From Bordetella parapertussis (lineage in GTDB: Bacteria > Pseudomonadota > Gammaproteobacteria > Burkholderiales > Casimicrobiaceae), in assembly GCA_943331295.2 (NCBI GenBank), contig CALQLA020000010.1:58140-122139 (forward strand): 64,000 bases of DNA, written 5' to 3'. The notes under the pieces were generated by a model. That model worked only from the letters and a program-made list of their open reading frames with translations, did no database searches and had not been told where the DNA came from. The position numbers and the translations under genes were made by a program. Shown here in pieces: positions 32,022-42,372 of this stretch (positions are counted from its first letter, which is position 1; every line of letters begins with the position of its first letter).

Positions 32022-32753
32022 GTGACCTACCACTGGAACTGGACGTTCTTCTTCGACGTCGCCGATGACGGCGAGCGCTACTACCAGTGGATCCTCTCCG
32101 GCCTCGGCTGGACGGTCACGGTGGCGTTCGGCGCGCTGGCGATCGCGCTCGTCGTCGGCTCCGTGCTGGGCGTCATCCGGACCACGCCGAACAAGTGGCT
32201 GGTGGCGATCGGCGACGCCTACGTCGAGCTCTTCCGCAACATCCCGCTGATCGTCCAGCTGTTCCTCTGGTACCAGGTGTTTCCGGAGATCCTGCCCAAG
32301 GGCGCCGGTATGTGGGTCAAGCAGGACCTCCCCGACATCGTGCCGGCCGTCTTCGGGCTGGGCTGGTACACGGCGGCGCGGATCGCCGAGCAGGTGAAGT
32401 CCGGCATCCTGTCGCTGCCGCGCGGGCAGACCAATGCCGGGCTCGCGATGGGCCTCACGCTGCCGCAGGTGTACCGCTACGTGCTGCTGCCGATGGCCTA
32501 CCGGATCATCCTGCCGACGCTCACGTCGGAATCGATGAACATCTTCAAGAACTCGTCGGTCACCTACGCGGTCGGCGTGCTCGAGCTGTACTTCCAGTAC
32601 AAGCAGATCATCGAGAAGACGAACCAGGTGCTGGAGATCACCATCGTCGTCACCGCGATCTACTTCATTCTCGCCTTCACGGTGAACCGCGTCATGGCGT
32701 TCATCGAGAACCGCGTCCGCGTCCCCGGTTACATCACGGGCGGGGGAAAGTGA
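32022..32753 (+). CDS. gltJ: Glutamate/aspartate ABC transporter permease
   Basis: A 243-residue polar-amino-acid permease with a GTG start (reading MTYHWNWTFFFDVADDGERY). Hydrophobic helices and the EAA loop motif region (ARIAEQVKSGILSLPRGQTNAGLAMGL) are visible, as is PLIVQLFLWYQVFPEILP. The long first periplasmic segment is typical of GltJ. Its stop overlaps the start of a small ORF made from repeat sequence, which in turn overlaps gltK. Confidence 0.92.
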   Translation: MTYHWNWTFFFDVADDGERYYQWILSGLGWTVTVAFGALAIALVVGSVLGVIRTTPNKWLVAIGDAYVELFRNIPLIVQLFLWYQVFPEILPKGAGMWVKQDLPDIVPAVFGLGWYTAARIAEQVKSGILSLPRGQTNAGLAMGLTLPQVYRYVLLPMAYRIILPTLTSESMNIFKNSSVTYAVGVLELYFQYKQIIEKTNQVLEITIVVTAIYFILAFTVNRVMAFIENRVRVPGYITGGGK

Positions 32754-32833
32754 TGAGCGCGCCGGGCCGCCCCAAGCGCGAATTGGTCCCCCCCGGGGGG
32801 AAGGCGCGCAGCGCCAAGGGGGCACACCAGTGA
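32753..32833 (+). CDS. 26-codon mini-ORF made of intergenic repeat, bridging gltJ and gltK
   Basis: An ATG within the gltJ stop (ATGA) opens a 26-residue frame (MSAPGRPKREL...) whose TGA overlaps the gltK GTG start (GTGA). The DNA is a GC-rich palindromic element (GTCCCCCCGGGGGG core) related to the one at 39068-39195. The peptide is rich in Arg, Lys, Gly and Pro and is unlikely to have its own function, but the frame preserves translational coupling across the insertion. Confidence 0.5.
   Translation: MSAPGRPKRELVPPGGKARSAKGAHQ
32760..32826. repeat. GC-rich intergenic repeat, class 2, copy 1
   Basis: The element reads GGCCGCCCCAAGCGCG, then CCCCCCGGGGGG, then AAGGCGCGCAGCGCCAAGG. The second half has inverted symmetry to the first. 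A related copy is at 39068-39195 (CCCCCCTCGGGGGGGAGGCGC core). Such elements are common between genes in Burkholderiales. Confidence 0.6.
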
Positions 32834-33510
32834 GCGGGTTCGACTTCTCGGTCATCACCAGCAACTGGGGCTACCTCGCGCAGGGGCTTCGCTACACCTT
32901 CCAGGTCACGCTCGTCGCGATGGTGGGCGGCATCCTGCTGGGCACGCTGCTCGCGATGATGCGCCTGTCCTCGATCAAGCCGCTGTCGATGTTCGCGGCG
33001 GCGTACGTGAACCTGTTCCGCAGCGTGCCGCTGGTGCAGGTGATCCTGGCCTTCTACCTGATCATCCCGATCGCGGTCTCGCTGGTGACGGGGCAGATGA
33101 AGCCGATCGGCGCCGAGAACTCGGCGTACTTCACGTTCACGATCTTCGAGGCGGCGTACTACAGCGAGATCATGCGCGCGGGGATCCAGTCGATCTCGCG
33201 CGGGCAGGTCGGCGCCGGCTACGCGGTCGGCTTCACCTACGGGCAGGTGATGCGCTACGTCGTGCTGCCGCAGGCGTTCCGCAACATGCTGCCGATCCTG
33301 CTGACCCAGACGATCATCCTGTTCCAGGACATCTCGCTGGTCTACGCGATCGGCGCCACCGACTTCTTCGGCGCCGCCGACAAGATCAACCAGCGCGACC
33401 TGCGGCCGATCGAGATGTACACGACCGTCGCCGTCGTCTACTTCGTCATCTGCTTCTCGCTGTCGCGCGTCGTGCGCCAGCTGCAGAAGAAGATCGCGAT
33501 CATCCGTTGA
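32830..33510 (+). CDS. gltK: Glutamate/aspartate ABC transporter permease
   Basis: A 226-residue permease with a GTG start overlapping the stop of the mini-[42 protein letters not shown] and the EAA-like [23 protein letters not shown] region are typical. It forms the membrane channel with GltJ. No strong ribosome site lies immediately upstream, so translation probably depends on coupling. Confidence 0.92.
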   Translation: MSGFDFSVITSNWGYLAQGLRYTFQVTLVAMVGGILLGTLLAMMRLSSIKPLSMFAAAYVNLFRSVPLVQVILAFYLIIPIAVSLVTGQMKPIGAENSAYFTFTIFEAAYYSEIMRAGIQSISRGQVGAGYAVGFTYGQVMRYVVLPQAFRNMLPILLTQTIILFQDISLVYAIGATDFFGAADKINQRDLRPIEMYTTVAVVYFVICFSLSRVVRQLQKKIAIIR

Positions 33511-33532
33511 GACCAGGAATCCGGAACCTGCC

Positions 33533-34267
33533 ATGTCAATGATCGAAATCACCAACGTCTCCAAGTGGTACGGCCAGTTCCAGGTGCTGACCGACTGCAC
33601 GACCAGGGTCGACAAGGGCGACGTGGTCGTCGTCTGCGGGCCGTCGGGATCCGGCAAGTCGACGCTGATCAAATGCGTCAACGCGCTCGAGCCGTTCCAG
33701 AAGGGCGAGATCGTCGTCGACTCGATCTCGCTGTCCGACCCGAAGACCAACCTGCCGAAGCTCCGGGCGCGGGTGGGGATGGTATTCCAGAACTTCGAGC
33801 TGTTCCCCCATCTGTCGATCACCGACAACCTGACCATCGCCCAGGTGAAAGTGCTGGGCCGCAGCAGGGACGAGGCGATCGCCAAGGGGATGAAGTACCT
33901 CGACCGCGTCGGCCTGATCAAGCAGAAGGACAAGTTCCCGGGCCAGCTGTCGGGCGGGCAGCAGCAGCGCGTCGCGATCGCCCGCGCGCTGGCGATGGAT
34001 CCCATCTGCATGCTGTTCGACGAGCCGACGTCGGCGCTCGACCCCGAGATGGTCAACGAAGTGCTCGACGTCATGGTGCAGCTCGCCACCGAGGGCATGA
34101 CGATGATGTGCGTGACCCACGAGATGGGGTTCGCCCGCAAGGTCGCGAAGCGCGTGATCTTCATGGACAACGGGCAGATCGTCGAGGACGCCACGAAGGA
34201 CGATTTCTTCGGCAAGACGCGCTCGGAGCGCGCGCAGCAGTTCCTGGCCAAGATCCTCCAGCATTGA
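33533..34267 (+). CDS. gltL: Glutamate/aspartate ABC transporter ATP-binding protein
   Basis: A 244-residue ATPase. Walker A is [15 protein letters not shown], the signature [16 protein letters not shown], Walker [15 protein letters not shown], and the switch His lies in [13 protein letters not shown]. The [14 protein letters not shown]-loop is typical of polar amino-acid importers. It ends the gltIJKL operon and is followed by a palindromic repeat that may terminate transcription. Confidence 0.95.
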   Translation: MSMIEITNVSKWYGQFQVLTDCTTRVDKGDVVVVCGPSGSGKSTLIKCVNALEPFQKGEIVVDSISLSDPKTNLPKLRARVGMVFQNFELFPHLSITDNLTIAQVKVLGRSRDEAIAKGMKYLDRVGLIKQKDKFPGQLSGGQQQRVAIARALAMDPICMLFDEPTSALDPEMVNEVLDVMVQLATEGMTMMCVTHEMGFARKVAKRVIFMDNGQIVEDATKDDFFGKTRSERAQQFLAKILQH

Positions 34268-34274
34268 AATTCGT

Positions 34275-34360
34275 GTAGCCCGGGTTGAGCAACGCGAAAC
34301 CCGGGTGGGCATCCGCAATTGCCGCACCCCCCCGGTTTCGCTTCGCTCAACCCGGGCTAC
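34275..34360. repeat. Palindromic repeat, copy 2 (paired, 16-bp terminal inverted repeats)
   Basis: GTAGCCCGGGTTGAGC at the left end is the perfect reverse complement of the right end. The interior has a second inverted pair (GCGAAACCCGGG and CCGGTTTCGC). It is a head-to-head arrangement of two copies of the element seen singly at 39025. It lies after gltL and just before the purL promoter. Confidence 0.85.
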
Positions 34361-34388
34361 GGCATTTCGGGACTTTCCCCGGGCCGCG

Positions 34389-34394
34389 TATAAT
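34389..34394 (+). promoter_or_regulatory. -10 element of purL
   Basis: A perfect TATAAT, 26 nt before the purL ATG. No good -35 is visible at 16-18 nt upstream, because the paired palindromic repeat lies close by. Confidence 0.5.
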
Positions 34395-34420
34395 CCGGTT
34401 TTGAAATTTCCGTGCCGGCC

Positions 34421-37400
34421 ATGCCGCACCTCCTCACGCTCCGCGGGCGCAACGCGCTCTCCCCGTTCCGTGTCGCCAAGCTCCTCGCCGCCCTCGCGGC
34501 AAGCCGCCCCGGGCACGGCGGCACCGGCATCGCCGCGACCTGGTGGCATTTCGTCGAGACGGCGCGCGAACTCGCCGCGCCGGAGGCGGCGACGCTCGAC
34601 CGGATACTGACCTACGGCCCGCGCGACGAGGCGGTGTCCGACGCCGGGCACTTCCTGCTCGTGGTCCCGCGACCCGGCACGATCTCGCCGTGGTCGTCGA
34701 AGGCCACCGACATCGCGAGGAACTGCGGGCTCGATGCCGTTCTCCGGATCGAGCGCGGCATCGGCTATCGGATCGCCACCCGTTCCGGCGGCGCGCCCGG
34801 CGGCGATGAGCTCGCGGCGCTGTTGCCGCCGCTGTTGCCACTCCTGCACGACCGGATGACCGACGCCGTGCTGGCGGACCTGGGCGACGCCGCCGCGCTG
34901 TTCGCGCACGTGCCGCCGCGCCCGCTCGCCATGATCCCGCTGCTGGCCGAGGGCCGCGCCGCGATCGTCGCCGCGAACGCCGCGCTTGGGCTGGCGCTCG
35001 CTCCCGACGAGATCGACTACCTCGCCGACAGCTTCGCGCGCCTCGCCCGCGATCCGACCGACGTCGAGCTGATGATGTTCGCGCAGGCGAATTCGGAGCA
35101 CTGCCGGCACAAGATCTTCAATGCCAGCTGGGTGATCGACGGCGTGCCGCAGGACCGGAGCCTGTTCGCGATGATCCGGCACACGCACGCGACCAGTCCC
35201 GCGGGAACGGTCGTCGCCTACAGCGACAACTCGGCGGTGATCGAAGGAGCGGTCGCCGCGCGGTTCTACCCGGACGCAAACGGCCGCTACGCCGCGCACA
35301 CCGAGTCGACGGCCATCCTGATGAAGGTCGAGACGCACAACCATCCGACGGCGATTGCGCCGTTCCCGGGGGCCGCGACCGGTTCGGGCGGCGAGATCCG
35401 CGACGAAGGCGCCACCGGCATCGGCGCGAAGCCGAAGGCGGGCCTCACCGGGTTTTCCGTGTCGCACCTGCGGCTGCCGACGCTGCCGCAGCCGTGGGAG
35501 GCGCCGTACGGCAAGCCTGCGCGCATCGCGTCGGCGCAGGAAATCATGCTCGCCGGCCCGATCGGCGGCGCGTCGTTCAACAACGAGTTCGGCCGCCCGA
35601 ACCTGCTCGGGTATTTCCGCACGTTCGAGCAGGCGGTGGACGGCGAGGTGCGGGGCTACCACAAGCCGATCATGATCGCCGGCGGGGTCGGCAACATCCG
35701 CTCGACGCACACGCACAAGCACCCGATCGGCGACGGCGCGCTGCTGGTCCAGCTGGGTGGCCCGGGGATGCTGATCGGCATGGGTGGCGGCGCCGCATCG
35801 TCGATGACCGGCGGCGCCAACACGGCCGACCTCGACTTCGACTCGGTGCAGCGCGGCAACGCCGAGATCCAGCGGCGCGCGCAGGAGGTCATCGACCGCT
35901 GCTGGCAGCTGGGCGACGCGAATCCGATCCTGTCGATCCACGACGTGGGCGCGGGCGGCCTGTCCAACGCGTTTCCGGAACTCGTGCACGGCGGCGGTGC
36001 GGGCGGCGTGTTCGACCTGCGCGCCATCCCGTCGGAAGAGCCGGGCATGGCGCCGCGCGAGATCTGGTGCAACGAGGCGCAGGAGCGCTACGTGCTCGCG
36101 ATCGGTCCGGCCGACCTCGAGCGCCTCCTCGCGCTGTGCGCGCGCGAGCGCTGCCCGGCCCGGGTGGTCGGGCGGGCGACGACGACGCAGCAGCTCGTCG
36201 TCGACGATCCGCACTTCGGCACCCGTCCGGTCGACATGGATCTCGACGTGCTGCTCGGCAAGCCGCCGAAGATGACGCGCGACGTCGTCCATCGCGCGCG
36301 TACGCTGCCGCCGCTCGACCTTGCCGGGATCACGCTGCGCGACGCGGCGCTGCGGGTGCTGCAGCTGCCGGCGGTCGCCGACAAGACCTTTCTCGTCACG
36401 ATCGGCGACCGCACCGTCGGCGGCCTGTGCGCGCGCGACCCGATGGTCGGGCCGTGGCAGGTGCCGGTGGCGGACGTCGCGGTGACGCTGATGGACTTCA
36501 CCGGGTACGCCGGCGAGGCGATGGCGATCGGCGAGCGCACGCCTCTGGCGCTGATCGACGGTCCCGCCTCGGGCCGGATGGCCGTCGGCGAGGCCGTCAC
36601 CAATATCGCCGCCGCGGGGATCGCACGGCTCTCGGACATCAAGCTCTCGGCCAACTGGATGGCGCCGGCCGGGCATCCGGGCGAGGACGCGCGGCTCTAC
36701 GACACCGTGCACGCCGTCGCGATGGAGCTGTGCCCGGCGCTTGGGCTAAGCATTCCGGTCGGCAAGGACTCGATGTCGATGCGCACGACGTGGCGCGACG
36801 CCGCGGCGCCGGACGTCCTGCACGCGGTGACCGCGCCGGTATCGCTGATCGTCTCGGCATTTGCGCCGGTGCCCGACGCGCGCCGCGTGCTGACCCCGCT
36901 CCTGAGGCTGGACGCCGGCGATTCCGCGCTGCTGTGGATCGACCTCGGCGCCGGAAAATGCCGGTTGGGCGGCTCCGCGCTCGCGCAGGTCTACGGCCAA
37001 CTCGGCGACGTCGCACCCGACGTCGACGATCCGGCGCGGCTGGCGGCGTTCTTCGCCGCGATCCAGGCGCTGCATCGCGACGGCCGCCTGCTCGCTTACC
37101 ACGACATCGCCGACGGCGGCCTCTTCGCCACGCTCGCGGAAATGGCGTTCGCATCGCGCTGCGGGCTCGCGGTTGCGCTCGACGGCACCGGCGACGACCC
37201 GCTGGCAACGCTCTTCGCCGAGGAACTGGGCGCCGTGATCCAGGTCGAGGCCGCGGAGCGCGGCGAGGTCGTGGCGCGCCTCGCGCGGCACGGGCTCGCC
37301 GTGCACGCGGTCGGCGCGCCGGTCGCGGGCGACCGGATCCGGATCGCGCAGGGCGGCAGGACGCTCTTCGACGAATCGCGCGTCGAACTGCACCGCGCCT

Positions 37401-38338
37401 GGTCGGCCACCACCCACGCGCTGCAGCGGATGCGCGACAATCCCGACGCTGCAACGGACGAATACGACCGCCTGCTGGACGCCGGCGACCCCGGCCTCGC
37501 TCCCCGGCTCACGTTCGTTCCCGCGGCGGACGTTGCGGCGCCGTTCGTCGCGACCGGCGCGCGGCCCGCGATCGCGATCCTGCGCGAGCAGGGCGTCAAC
37601 GGCCAGGTCGAGATGGCGGCGGCGTTCGACCGCGCGGGTTTCGCCGCGCACGACGTCCACATGAGCGACCTGATCAGCGGCCGGCGCTCGCTCGCTGACT
37701 TCCGCGGCTTCGTCGCCTGCGGCGGCTTCTCCTACGGCGACGTGCTCGGCGCGGGCGAGGGCTGGGCGAAGTCGATCCTGTTCAACGCCCGCGTCCGCGA
37801 CGACTTCGCCGCGTTCTTCGCGCGTGGCGACAACTTCGCGCTGGGCGTGTGCAACGGCTGCCAGATGATGAGCAACCTGCACGAGCTGATCCCGGGCACC
37901 GCGCACTGGCCGCACTTCGTCCGCAACCGCTCGGAGCAGTTCGAGGCGCGGCTGGTGCTGCTCGAAGTGCAGCCGTCGCCGTCGCTGTTCTTTGCCGGGA
38001 TGGCGGGCAGCCGCATTCCGGTCGCGCTGGCGCATGGCGAGGGCTACGCCGAGTTCGCCGATGCGGCGCAGCTCGCGGCGGCGCAGCCGTACGTATCGCT
38101 GCGCTTCGTCGACAACGCCGGCAACCCGACGGAGCGCTACCCGTACAACCCGAACGGCTCGCCGCAGGGGATCACGGGGCTCACCAGCATCGACGGCCGC
38201 TTTTCGATCCTGATGCCGCATCCGGAGCGCGTGTTCCGCGCGGTCCAGATGTCGTGGCATCCGCCGGCATGGCAGCACGGCGACGGGCTGTCGCCGTGGA
38301 TGCGCATGTTCCGCAATGCGCGTGTGGCGCTCGGCTGA
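34421..38338 (+). CDS. purL: Phosphoribosylformylglycinamidine synthase (single-chain)
   Basis: A 1305-residue large-type PurL. The ATG at 34421 is preferred to a GTG three codons earlier. The FGAM synthase part shows [66 protein letters not shown] and [19 protein letters not shown]. The C-terminal glutaminase has [19 protein letters not shown], the nucleophile Cys in [13 protein letters not shown], and the His/Glu in [11 protein letters not shown]. It converts FGAR to FGAM in de novo purine synthesis using glutamine and ATP. Confidence 0.97.
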   Translation: MPHLLTLRGRNALSPFRVAKLLAALAASRPGHGGTGIAATWWHFVETARELAAPEAATLDRILTYGPRDEAVSDAGHFLLVVPRPGTISPWSSKATDIARNCGLDAVLRIERGIGYRIATRSGGAPGGDELAALLPPLLPLLHDRMTDAVLADLGDAAALFAHVPPRPLAMIPLLAEGRAAIVAANAALGLALAPDEIDYLADSFARLARDPTDVELMMFAQANSEHCRHKIFNASWVIDGVPQDRSLFAMIRHTHATSPAGTVVAYSDNSAVIEGAVAARFYPDANGRYAAHTESTAILMKVETHNHPTAIAPFPGAATGSGGEIRDEGATGIGAKPKAGLTGFSVSHLRLPTLPQPWEAPYGKPARIASAQEIMLAGPIGGASFNNEFGRPNLLGYFRTFEQAVDGEVRGYHKPIMIAGGVGNIRSTHTHKHPIGDGALLVQLGGPGMLIGMGGGAASSMTGGANTADLDFDSVQRGNAEIQRRAQEVIDRCWQLGDANPILSIHDVGAGGLSNAFPELVHGGGAGGVFDLRAIPSEEPGMAPREIWCNEAQERYVLAIGPADLERLLALCARERCPARVVGRATTTQQLVVDDPHFGTRPVDMDLDVLLGKPPKMTRDVVHRARTLPPLDLAGITLRDAALRVLQLPAVADKTFLVTIGDRTVGGLCARDPMVGPWQVPVADVAVTLMDFTGYAGEAMAIGERTPLALIDGPASGRMAVGEAVTNIAAAGIARLSDIKLSANWMAPAGHPGEDARLYDTVHAVAMELCPALGLSIPVGKDSMSMRTTWRDAAAPDVLHAVTAPVSLIVSAFAPVPDARRVLTPLLRLDAGDSALLWIDLGAGKCRLGGSALAQVYGQLGDVAPDVDDPARLAAFFAAIQALHRDGRLLAYHDIADGGLFATLAEMAFASRCGLAVALDGTGDDPLATLFAEELGAVIQVEAAERGEVVARLARHGLAVHAVGAPVAGDRIRIAQGGRTLFDESRVELHRAWSATTHALQRMRDNPDAATDEYDRLLDAGDPGLAPRLTFVPAADVAAPFVATGARPAIAILREQGVNGQVEMAAAFDRAGFAAHDVHMSDLISGRRSLADFRGFVACGGFSYGDVLGAGEGWAKSILFNARVRDDFAAFFARGDNFALGVCNGCQMMSNLHELIPGTAHWPHFVRNRSEQFEARLVLLEVQPSPSLFFAGMAGSRIPVALAHGEGYAEFADAAQLAAAQPYVSLRFVDNAGNPTERYPYNPNGSPQGITGLTSIDGRFSILMPHPERVFRAVQMSWHPPAWQHGDGLSPWMRMFRNARVALG

Positions 38339-38416
38339 CCGGCGCGGGACGGCACGCGGCCGCGCAACGCGGTCGGCGTGCCGCACCGGCCCCCAACTCA
38401 CGCAGCGAGGAACGCA

Positions 38417-39034
38417 ATGAGCCTGACCGTGTATTCGATCGACGGCGTCACGCCGGTCGTGGATCCGTCCGCCTACGTCCATCCCAGCGCGGTGCTGATC
38501 GGCGACGTCATCGTCGGCCCGGATTGCTACATCGGGCCGGCAGCGTGCCTGCGCGGCGATTTCGGACGGCTGGAAATCCGCGCCGGCGCCAACATCCAGG
38601 ACACCTGCGTGCTGCACGCGTTCCCCGGCCACGACACGCTGGTGGAGGAAGGCGGGCACATCGGGCACGGTGCCGTGCTGCACGGCTGCGTGATCCAGCG
38701 CAACGCGCTCGTCGGCATGAACGCCGTGGTCAACGACAACGCGGTCATCGGCGAGTCGTCCATCGTCGCGGCGATGGCCTTCGTCAAGGCCGGCATGATC
38801 GTGCCGCCGCGCACGCTGGTGGCCGGCGTGCCGGCGAAGGTGATCCGCGGCCTGTCGGAGATGGAGCTGACGTGGAAGGTCGAAGGCACCCAGAGCTATA
38901 TCGAACTGGCCCGCCGCTCGCGCGCGACGATGGTCGCGACCGTTGCGCTTTCGGCGCCCGAAGCCGATCGCAAGCGCCTGGACCTGCCCGAGATACTGCC
39001 GCTGATCGCTGCGAAGGCCCGTATCCCGGGTTGA
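38417..39034 (+). CDS. Hexapeptide-repeat protein, PaaY/CaiE or gamma-carbonic-anhydrase-like
   Basis: A 205-residue left-handed beta-helix protein. Hexapeptide turns run through VDPSAYVHPSAVLIGDVIVG and beyond. Potential metal His residues occur in VLHAFPGHDTLVEEGGHIGHGAVLHG. The C-terminal helix (SYIELARRSRATMVATV) fits PaaY and CaiE, which are thioesterase or acyltransferase-like proteins in phenylacetate or carnitine pathways. No paa or cai genes lie nearby, so the role is open. The stop codon is supplied by palindromic repeat copy 3. Confidence 0.8.
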   Translation: MSLTVYSIDGVTPVVDPSAYVHPSAVLIGDVIVGPDCYIGPAACLRGDFGRLEIRAGANIQDTCVLHAFPGHDTLVEEGGHIGHGAVLHGCVIQRNALVGMNAVVNDNAVIGESSIVAAMAFVKAGMIVPPRTLVAGVPAKVIRGLSEMELTWKVEGTQSYIELARRSRATMVATVALSAPEADRKRLDLPEILPLIAAKARIPG

Positions 39035-39052
39035 GCGAACGCGAAACCCGGG
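39025..39052. repeat. Palindromic repeat, copy 3
   Basis: CCCGGGTT and AACCCGGG flank a 12-nt centre (GAGCGAACGCGA). The TGA stop of the preceding gene lies inside the left arm. Confidence 0.75.
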
Positions 39053-39067
39053 GCAATCGCGCAAACG

Positions 39068-39195
39068 GGCTTGGGGGGAGGCGCGCGACACCGCGCTTCG
39101 GGGGGCCCGCCCCGCGCCCGCCCGGCCGCCCGAAGGGCGCGGGTTGCCCCCCTCGGGGGGGAGGCGCGCGCAGCGCGCTTCGGGGGGCCTACTAA
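39068..39195. repeat. GC-rich intergenic repeat, class 2, copy 2 (compound)
   Basis: Two stretches of GGCGCGC...GCGCTTCGGGGGGCC bracket a CCGCCCGAAGGGCGCGGG segment and a CCCCCCTCGGGGGGG core. It resembles the element between gltJ and gltK but is larger. It separates two convergent genes. Confidence 0.6.
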
Positions 39196-40778
39196 ACCCC
39201 CGCTGCCTGCCCGTCGCGGCGCGGGTCCGACGCAGCGGTGTAGCCGCCGCCGGTGCGCACGATGAATTGCCCGGCGCCGAAATCCATGTACGTGTCGGGC
39301 ACCGATTCCATCTGGTGCCCGAGCGCCGCGAGGCCGGACCGCAGCGCGGGCGCCGCGGTGGCTTCGAGGTCCAGCGACATGCCGCCGTTGACCTTCCAGC
39401 GCGGCGCGTCGAGCACGGCCTGCGGGTTCATGCCGTAGACAAGCAGGCGCACCAGCGTCTGCACGTGCCCCGGCGGCTGGATCGGCCCGCCCATCACGCC
39501 GAACGCCGCCAGCGGCGCGCCGTCGCGGGTGAGGAAGCCCGGAATGATTGTGTGGAACGGCCGCTTGCCGCCGCCGACTTCGTTCGGATGGCCGGGCTGC
39601 AGCGAAAAGCCGGCACCGCGGTTCTGCAGGCTGATGCCCGTGCCCGGCACGACGACGCCGGAGCCGAAGCCCATGTAGTTCGACTGGATCAGCGACACCA
39701 TCATCCCGGTGTCGTCGGCGGCGCAGAGATAGACCGTGCCGCCCTGCGGCGGCTTCCCCGGGCCGAAGTTCTGCGCACGCTTCCCGTCGATCAGCGCGGC
39801 GCGCGAAGCGAGATAGGCCGGGTCCAGCATCGACGCGGGCGTGATCTCCATCGTGCGCGGGTCGCTCACGTACCGGTGCGCGTCGGCGAACGCGAGCTTC
39901 ATCGCCTCGATCTGCAGGTGCTGGCTCTCGATCGAGTCGGGCGGCAGGCTCGCGAGGTCGAAGTTTTCGAGGATGCCGAGGGCCATCTGCGCCGCGATGC
40001 CCTGGCCGTTGGGCGGGATCTCGTGCACGTGCGCGCCGCGGTAGGGGAGCGCCAGCGGCGTCACCCAGTCGCAGCTGTGGTCGGCGAAATCGGACAGCGC
40101 ATGCGCCGCGCCGTGGGCCTTGGCGTCAGCCACCATCGCCGCCGCGAGCTCGCCCCGGTAGAAGGCCTCGCCGCGGGTCGCCGCGATCTTTTCCATCGAC
40201 GCCGCCATCGGCGGGCACGCGAACAGCTCGCCGACCGCCGGGGCGCGCCCGTGGGGCAGGAAATGCTCGGCGAAGCCCAGGTCCTTGGGCAGGATCCCGG
40301 CGGCCAGCGCCCATTTCCCGGCGATCACCGGCGACACGAAGTAGCCGCCGCGCGCGTAGCGGATCGCGGGCTCGAAGAGGTCGGCGAACGGCAGCTTGCC
40401 GTAGCGTTCCGACAGCGTCACCCAGCCCGACACGGCGCCCGGGATCGTGACCGCCTCCCAGTTGCGCTGCGGCATCTGCTGCAGCCCGGCATAGCGCTGC
40501 GGCGTGACGGCGGCGGGGGCGCGCCCCGACGCATTGAGCCCGGTGAGTTCGTGGCCGTCCCAGACGATCGCGAAGAGGTCGCTGCCGAGCCCGTTGCTGC
40601 ATGGCTCGACGATGGTCAGGGCGATGGCGGTGGCGAGCGCCGCGTCGACGGCATTGCCCCCGCGCGCCAGCATCGAGAGGCCGGCCTGCACCGCCAGCGG
40701 CTGCGACGTGGCGACGGCGTTGTGCGCGATGATCGGCTGCCGGCGCGACGGGTGGGGGTAGGTCCAGTCGAAGGTCAT
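39192..40778 (-). CDS. Gamma-glutamyltransferase family protein
   Basis: A 528-residue Ntn-hydrolase homologue. The large-chain half has GLSMLARGGNAVDAALATAI and ALTIVEPCSNGLGSDLFAIV. The autocleavage nucleophile is expected at the Thr in GGTVYLCAADDTGMMVSLIQ, where true GGTs have TTH-type sequences. Downstream it carries MGFGSGVVVPGTGISLQNRG and GGGKRPFHTIIPGF. No signal peptide is visible, unlike periplasmic GGT, so it is probably a cytoplasmic acylase or hydrolase of the YwrD type. Substrate unknown. It lies next to TctA/TctB on the same strand. Confidence 0.85.
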   Translation of the reverse strand: MTFDWTYPHPSRRQPIIAHNAVATSQPLAVQAGLSMLARGGNAVDAALATAIALTIVEPCSNGLGSDLFAIVWDGHELTGLNASGRAPAAVTPQRYAGLQQMPQRNWEAVTIPGAVSGWVTLSERYGKLPFADLFEPAIRYARGGYFVSPVIAGKWALAAGILPKDLGFAEHFLPHGRAPAVGELFACPPMAASMEKIAATRGEAFYRGELAAAMVADAKAHGAAHALSDFADHSCDWVTPLALPYRGAHVHEIPPNGQGIAAQMALGILENFDLASLPPDSIESQHLQIEAMKLAFADAHRYVSDPRTMEITPASMLDPAYLASRAALIDGKRAQNFGPGKPPQGGTVYLCAADDTGMMVSLIQSNYMGFGSGVVVPGTGISLQNRGAGFSLQPGHPNEVGGGKRPFHTIIPGFLTRDGAPLAAFGVMGGPIQPPGHVQTLVRLLVYGMNPQAVLDAPRWKVNGGMSLDLEATAAPALRSGLAALGHQMESVPDTYMDFGAGQFIVRTGGGYTAASDPRRDGQAAGV

Positions 40779-40859
40779 CGTCGGGAGCGGGCCGCGGGTA
40801 AGCGTGCGCCGGCGGCAATGCCCTTCCGAGCCCCGCCGCCGGGGTTGGGGCAGCGAAGG

Positions 40860-42362
40860 TCAGTCTTCCTGGAACGCGACTTCGCGCGTCTTGCGGAAGT
40901 TGGGCAGCACGATCAGCAACAGCAGGCCGACGGCCATCAGCAGCATCACGAGCGACAGCGGCCGGGTGAAGAATACCGTGGGATCGCCGCGCGACAGCAG
41001 CAGCGCCCGGCGCAGGTTCTCTTCCATCATCGGACCGAGCACGAAGCCCAGCAGCAGCGGCGCGGGCTCGCACCCGAGCTTGTAGAACAGCACGCCGAGG
41101 AAGCCGAAGGCCGCCGTCTGCATCACGTCGAAACTGGTGTTGTTGATCGTGTAGACGCCGATCGCGCAGAACAGCAGGATCGCCGGGTAGAGGATCCGGT
41201 ACGGCACTTGCAGCAGCTTGATCCAGATGCCGATCAGCGGCAGGTTGAGCACCACCAGCATCGCGTTGCCGATCCACATAGAGGCGATCAGGCCCCAGAA
41301 CAGGGCCGGGTTCGACGTCATCACCTGCGGGCCGGGCTGGATGTTGTGGATCGTCATCGCGCCCACCATCAGCGCCATCACCGCGTTTTCCGGGATGCCC
41401 AGCGTCAGCAGCGGGATGAACGAGGTCTGCGCGCCGGCATTGTTGGCGGCCTCCGGCGCGGCGACGCCTTCGATCGCGCCCTTGCCGAACTTGCCGGGGT
41501 CGCTGGAGATCTTCTTCTCCATCGCATAGGAGCCGAACGAACCGAGCATCGCGCCGCCGCCCGGGAGCAGCCCAAGGAACGAACCGAGCATCGATCCGCG
41601 CACCGCAGCGGGCCAGGCGCGCTTGAACTGCTCCATGGTGAGCCAAAGTCCCTTGATCTTCGTGGTGACCAGCTCGCGCTTGCCGACGAACTCGAGGTTG
41701 GTGATGATCTCAGCGAAGCCGAACAGGCCCATCGCCACGCTGACCACGCCGAGGCCGTCGGTCAGCTCCGGAACGCCGAAGGCGAAGCGGGCGGCGCCGG
41801 AGTTGACGTCGGTGCCGACGATGCCGAGCAGCAGGCCCAGCACCACCATTGCAATCGCCTTGAGCAGCGAGCCGTGCGCGAGCACCACGGCGCCGATGAG
41901 GCCCAGCACCATCAGCGAGAAGTACTCGGCGGGGCCGAACTTGAGCGCGAATTCCGAAAGAGGGATGGCGACCGTGGCGACGAACACGGTGGCGATGGTG
42001 CCCGCGAAGAACGACGCGAGCGCGGCGGTCGCCAGCGCGGCGCCGGCCTGCCCGTTGCGCGCCATCTGGTGGCCGTCGAGGCAGGTCACCGCCGACGACG
42101 TCTCGCCCGGCATGTTGAGCAGGATCGCCGTCGTCGAGCCGCCGTACTGCGCGCCATAGTAGATGCCGGCCAGCATGATCAGCGCCGACACCGGCTGCAG
42201 CGCATAGGTGGTGGGCAGCAGCATCGCGATGGTCGCGACGGGGCCGATGCCGGGCAGCACGCCGATCAGCGTGCCGAGCAGCGACCCGATGAACGCGTAC
42301 ATCAGGTTGACGGGCGTCAGCGCGACCGAGAAACCGAGGGAGAGATGGCTCAGCAGTTCCAC
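40860..42362 (-). CDS. Tripartite tricarboxylate transporter, large permease TctA
   Basis: A 500-residue protein with about 11-12 hydrophobic helices. GSLLGTLIGVLPGIGPVATI and LGSFLGLLPGGGAMLGSFGS are the paired GLPGxGP-like motifs of TctA. GIYYGAQYGGSTTAILLNMP and the PEAANNAGAQTSFIPLLTLG segment are also typical. It uses an ion gradient to import carboxylates delivered by a TctC binding protein; none is encoded nearby. The small subunit TctB lies 10 nt upstream. Confidence 0.93.
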   Translation of the reverse strand: MELLSHLSLGFSVALTPVNLMYAFIGSLLGTLIGVLPGIGPVATIAMLLPTTYALQPVSALIMLAGIYYGAQYGGSTTAILLNMPGETSSAVTCLDGHQMARNGQAGAALATAALASFFAGTIATVFVATVAIPLSEFALKFGPAEYFSLMVLGLIGAVVLAHGSLLKAIAMVVLGLLLGIVGTDVNSGAARFAFGVPELTDGLGVVSVAMGLFGFAEIITNLEFVGKRELVTTKIKGLWLTMEQFKRAWPAAVRGSMLGSFLGLLPGGGAMLGSFGSYAMEKKISSDPGKFGKGAIEGVAAPEAANNAGAQTSFIPLLTLGIPENAVMALMVGAMTIHNIQPGPQVMTSNPALFWGLIASMWIGNAMLVVLNLPLIGIWIKLLQVPYRILYPAILLFCAIGVYTINNTSFDVMQTAAFGFLGVLFYKLGCEPAPLLLGFVLGPMMEENLRRALLLSRGDPTVFFTRPLSLVMLLMAVGLLLLIVLPNFRKTREVAFQED

Positions 42363-42372
42363 GTGAGGCTCC

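Noticed and set aside
30804..32864. N-terminal extension of nnr to over 1100 residues
   Set aside because: The extra frame runs antisense through gltI and gltJ. The YjeF-N domain starts normally at 30803, with a -10 hexamer directly before it.
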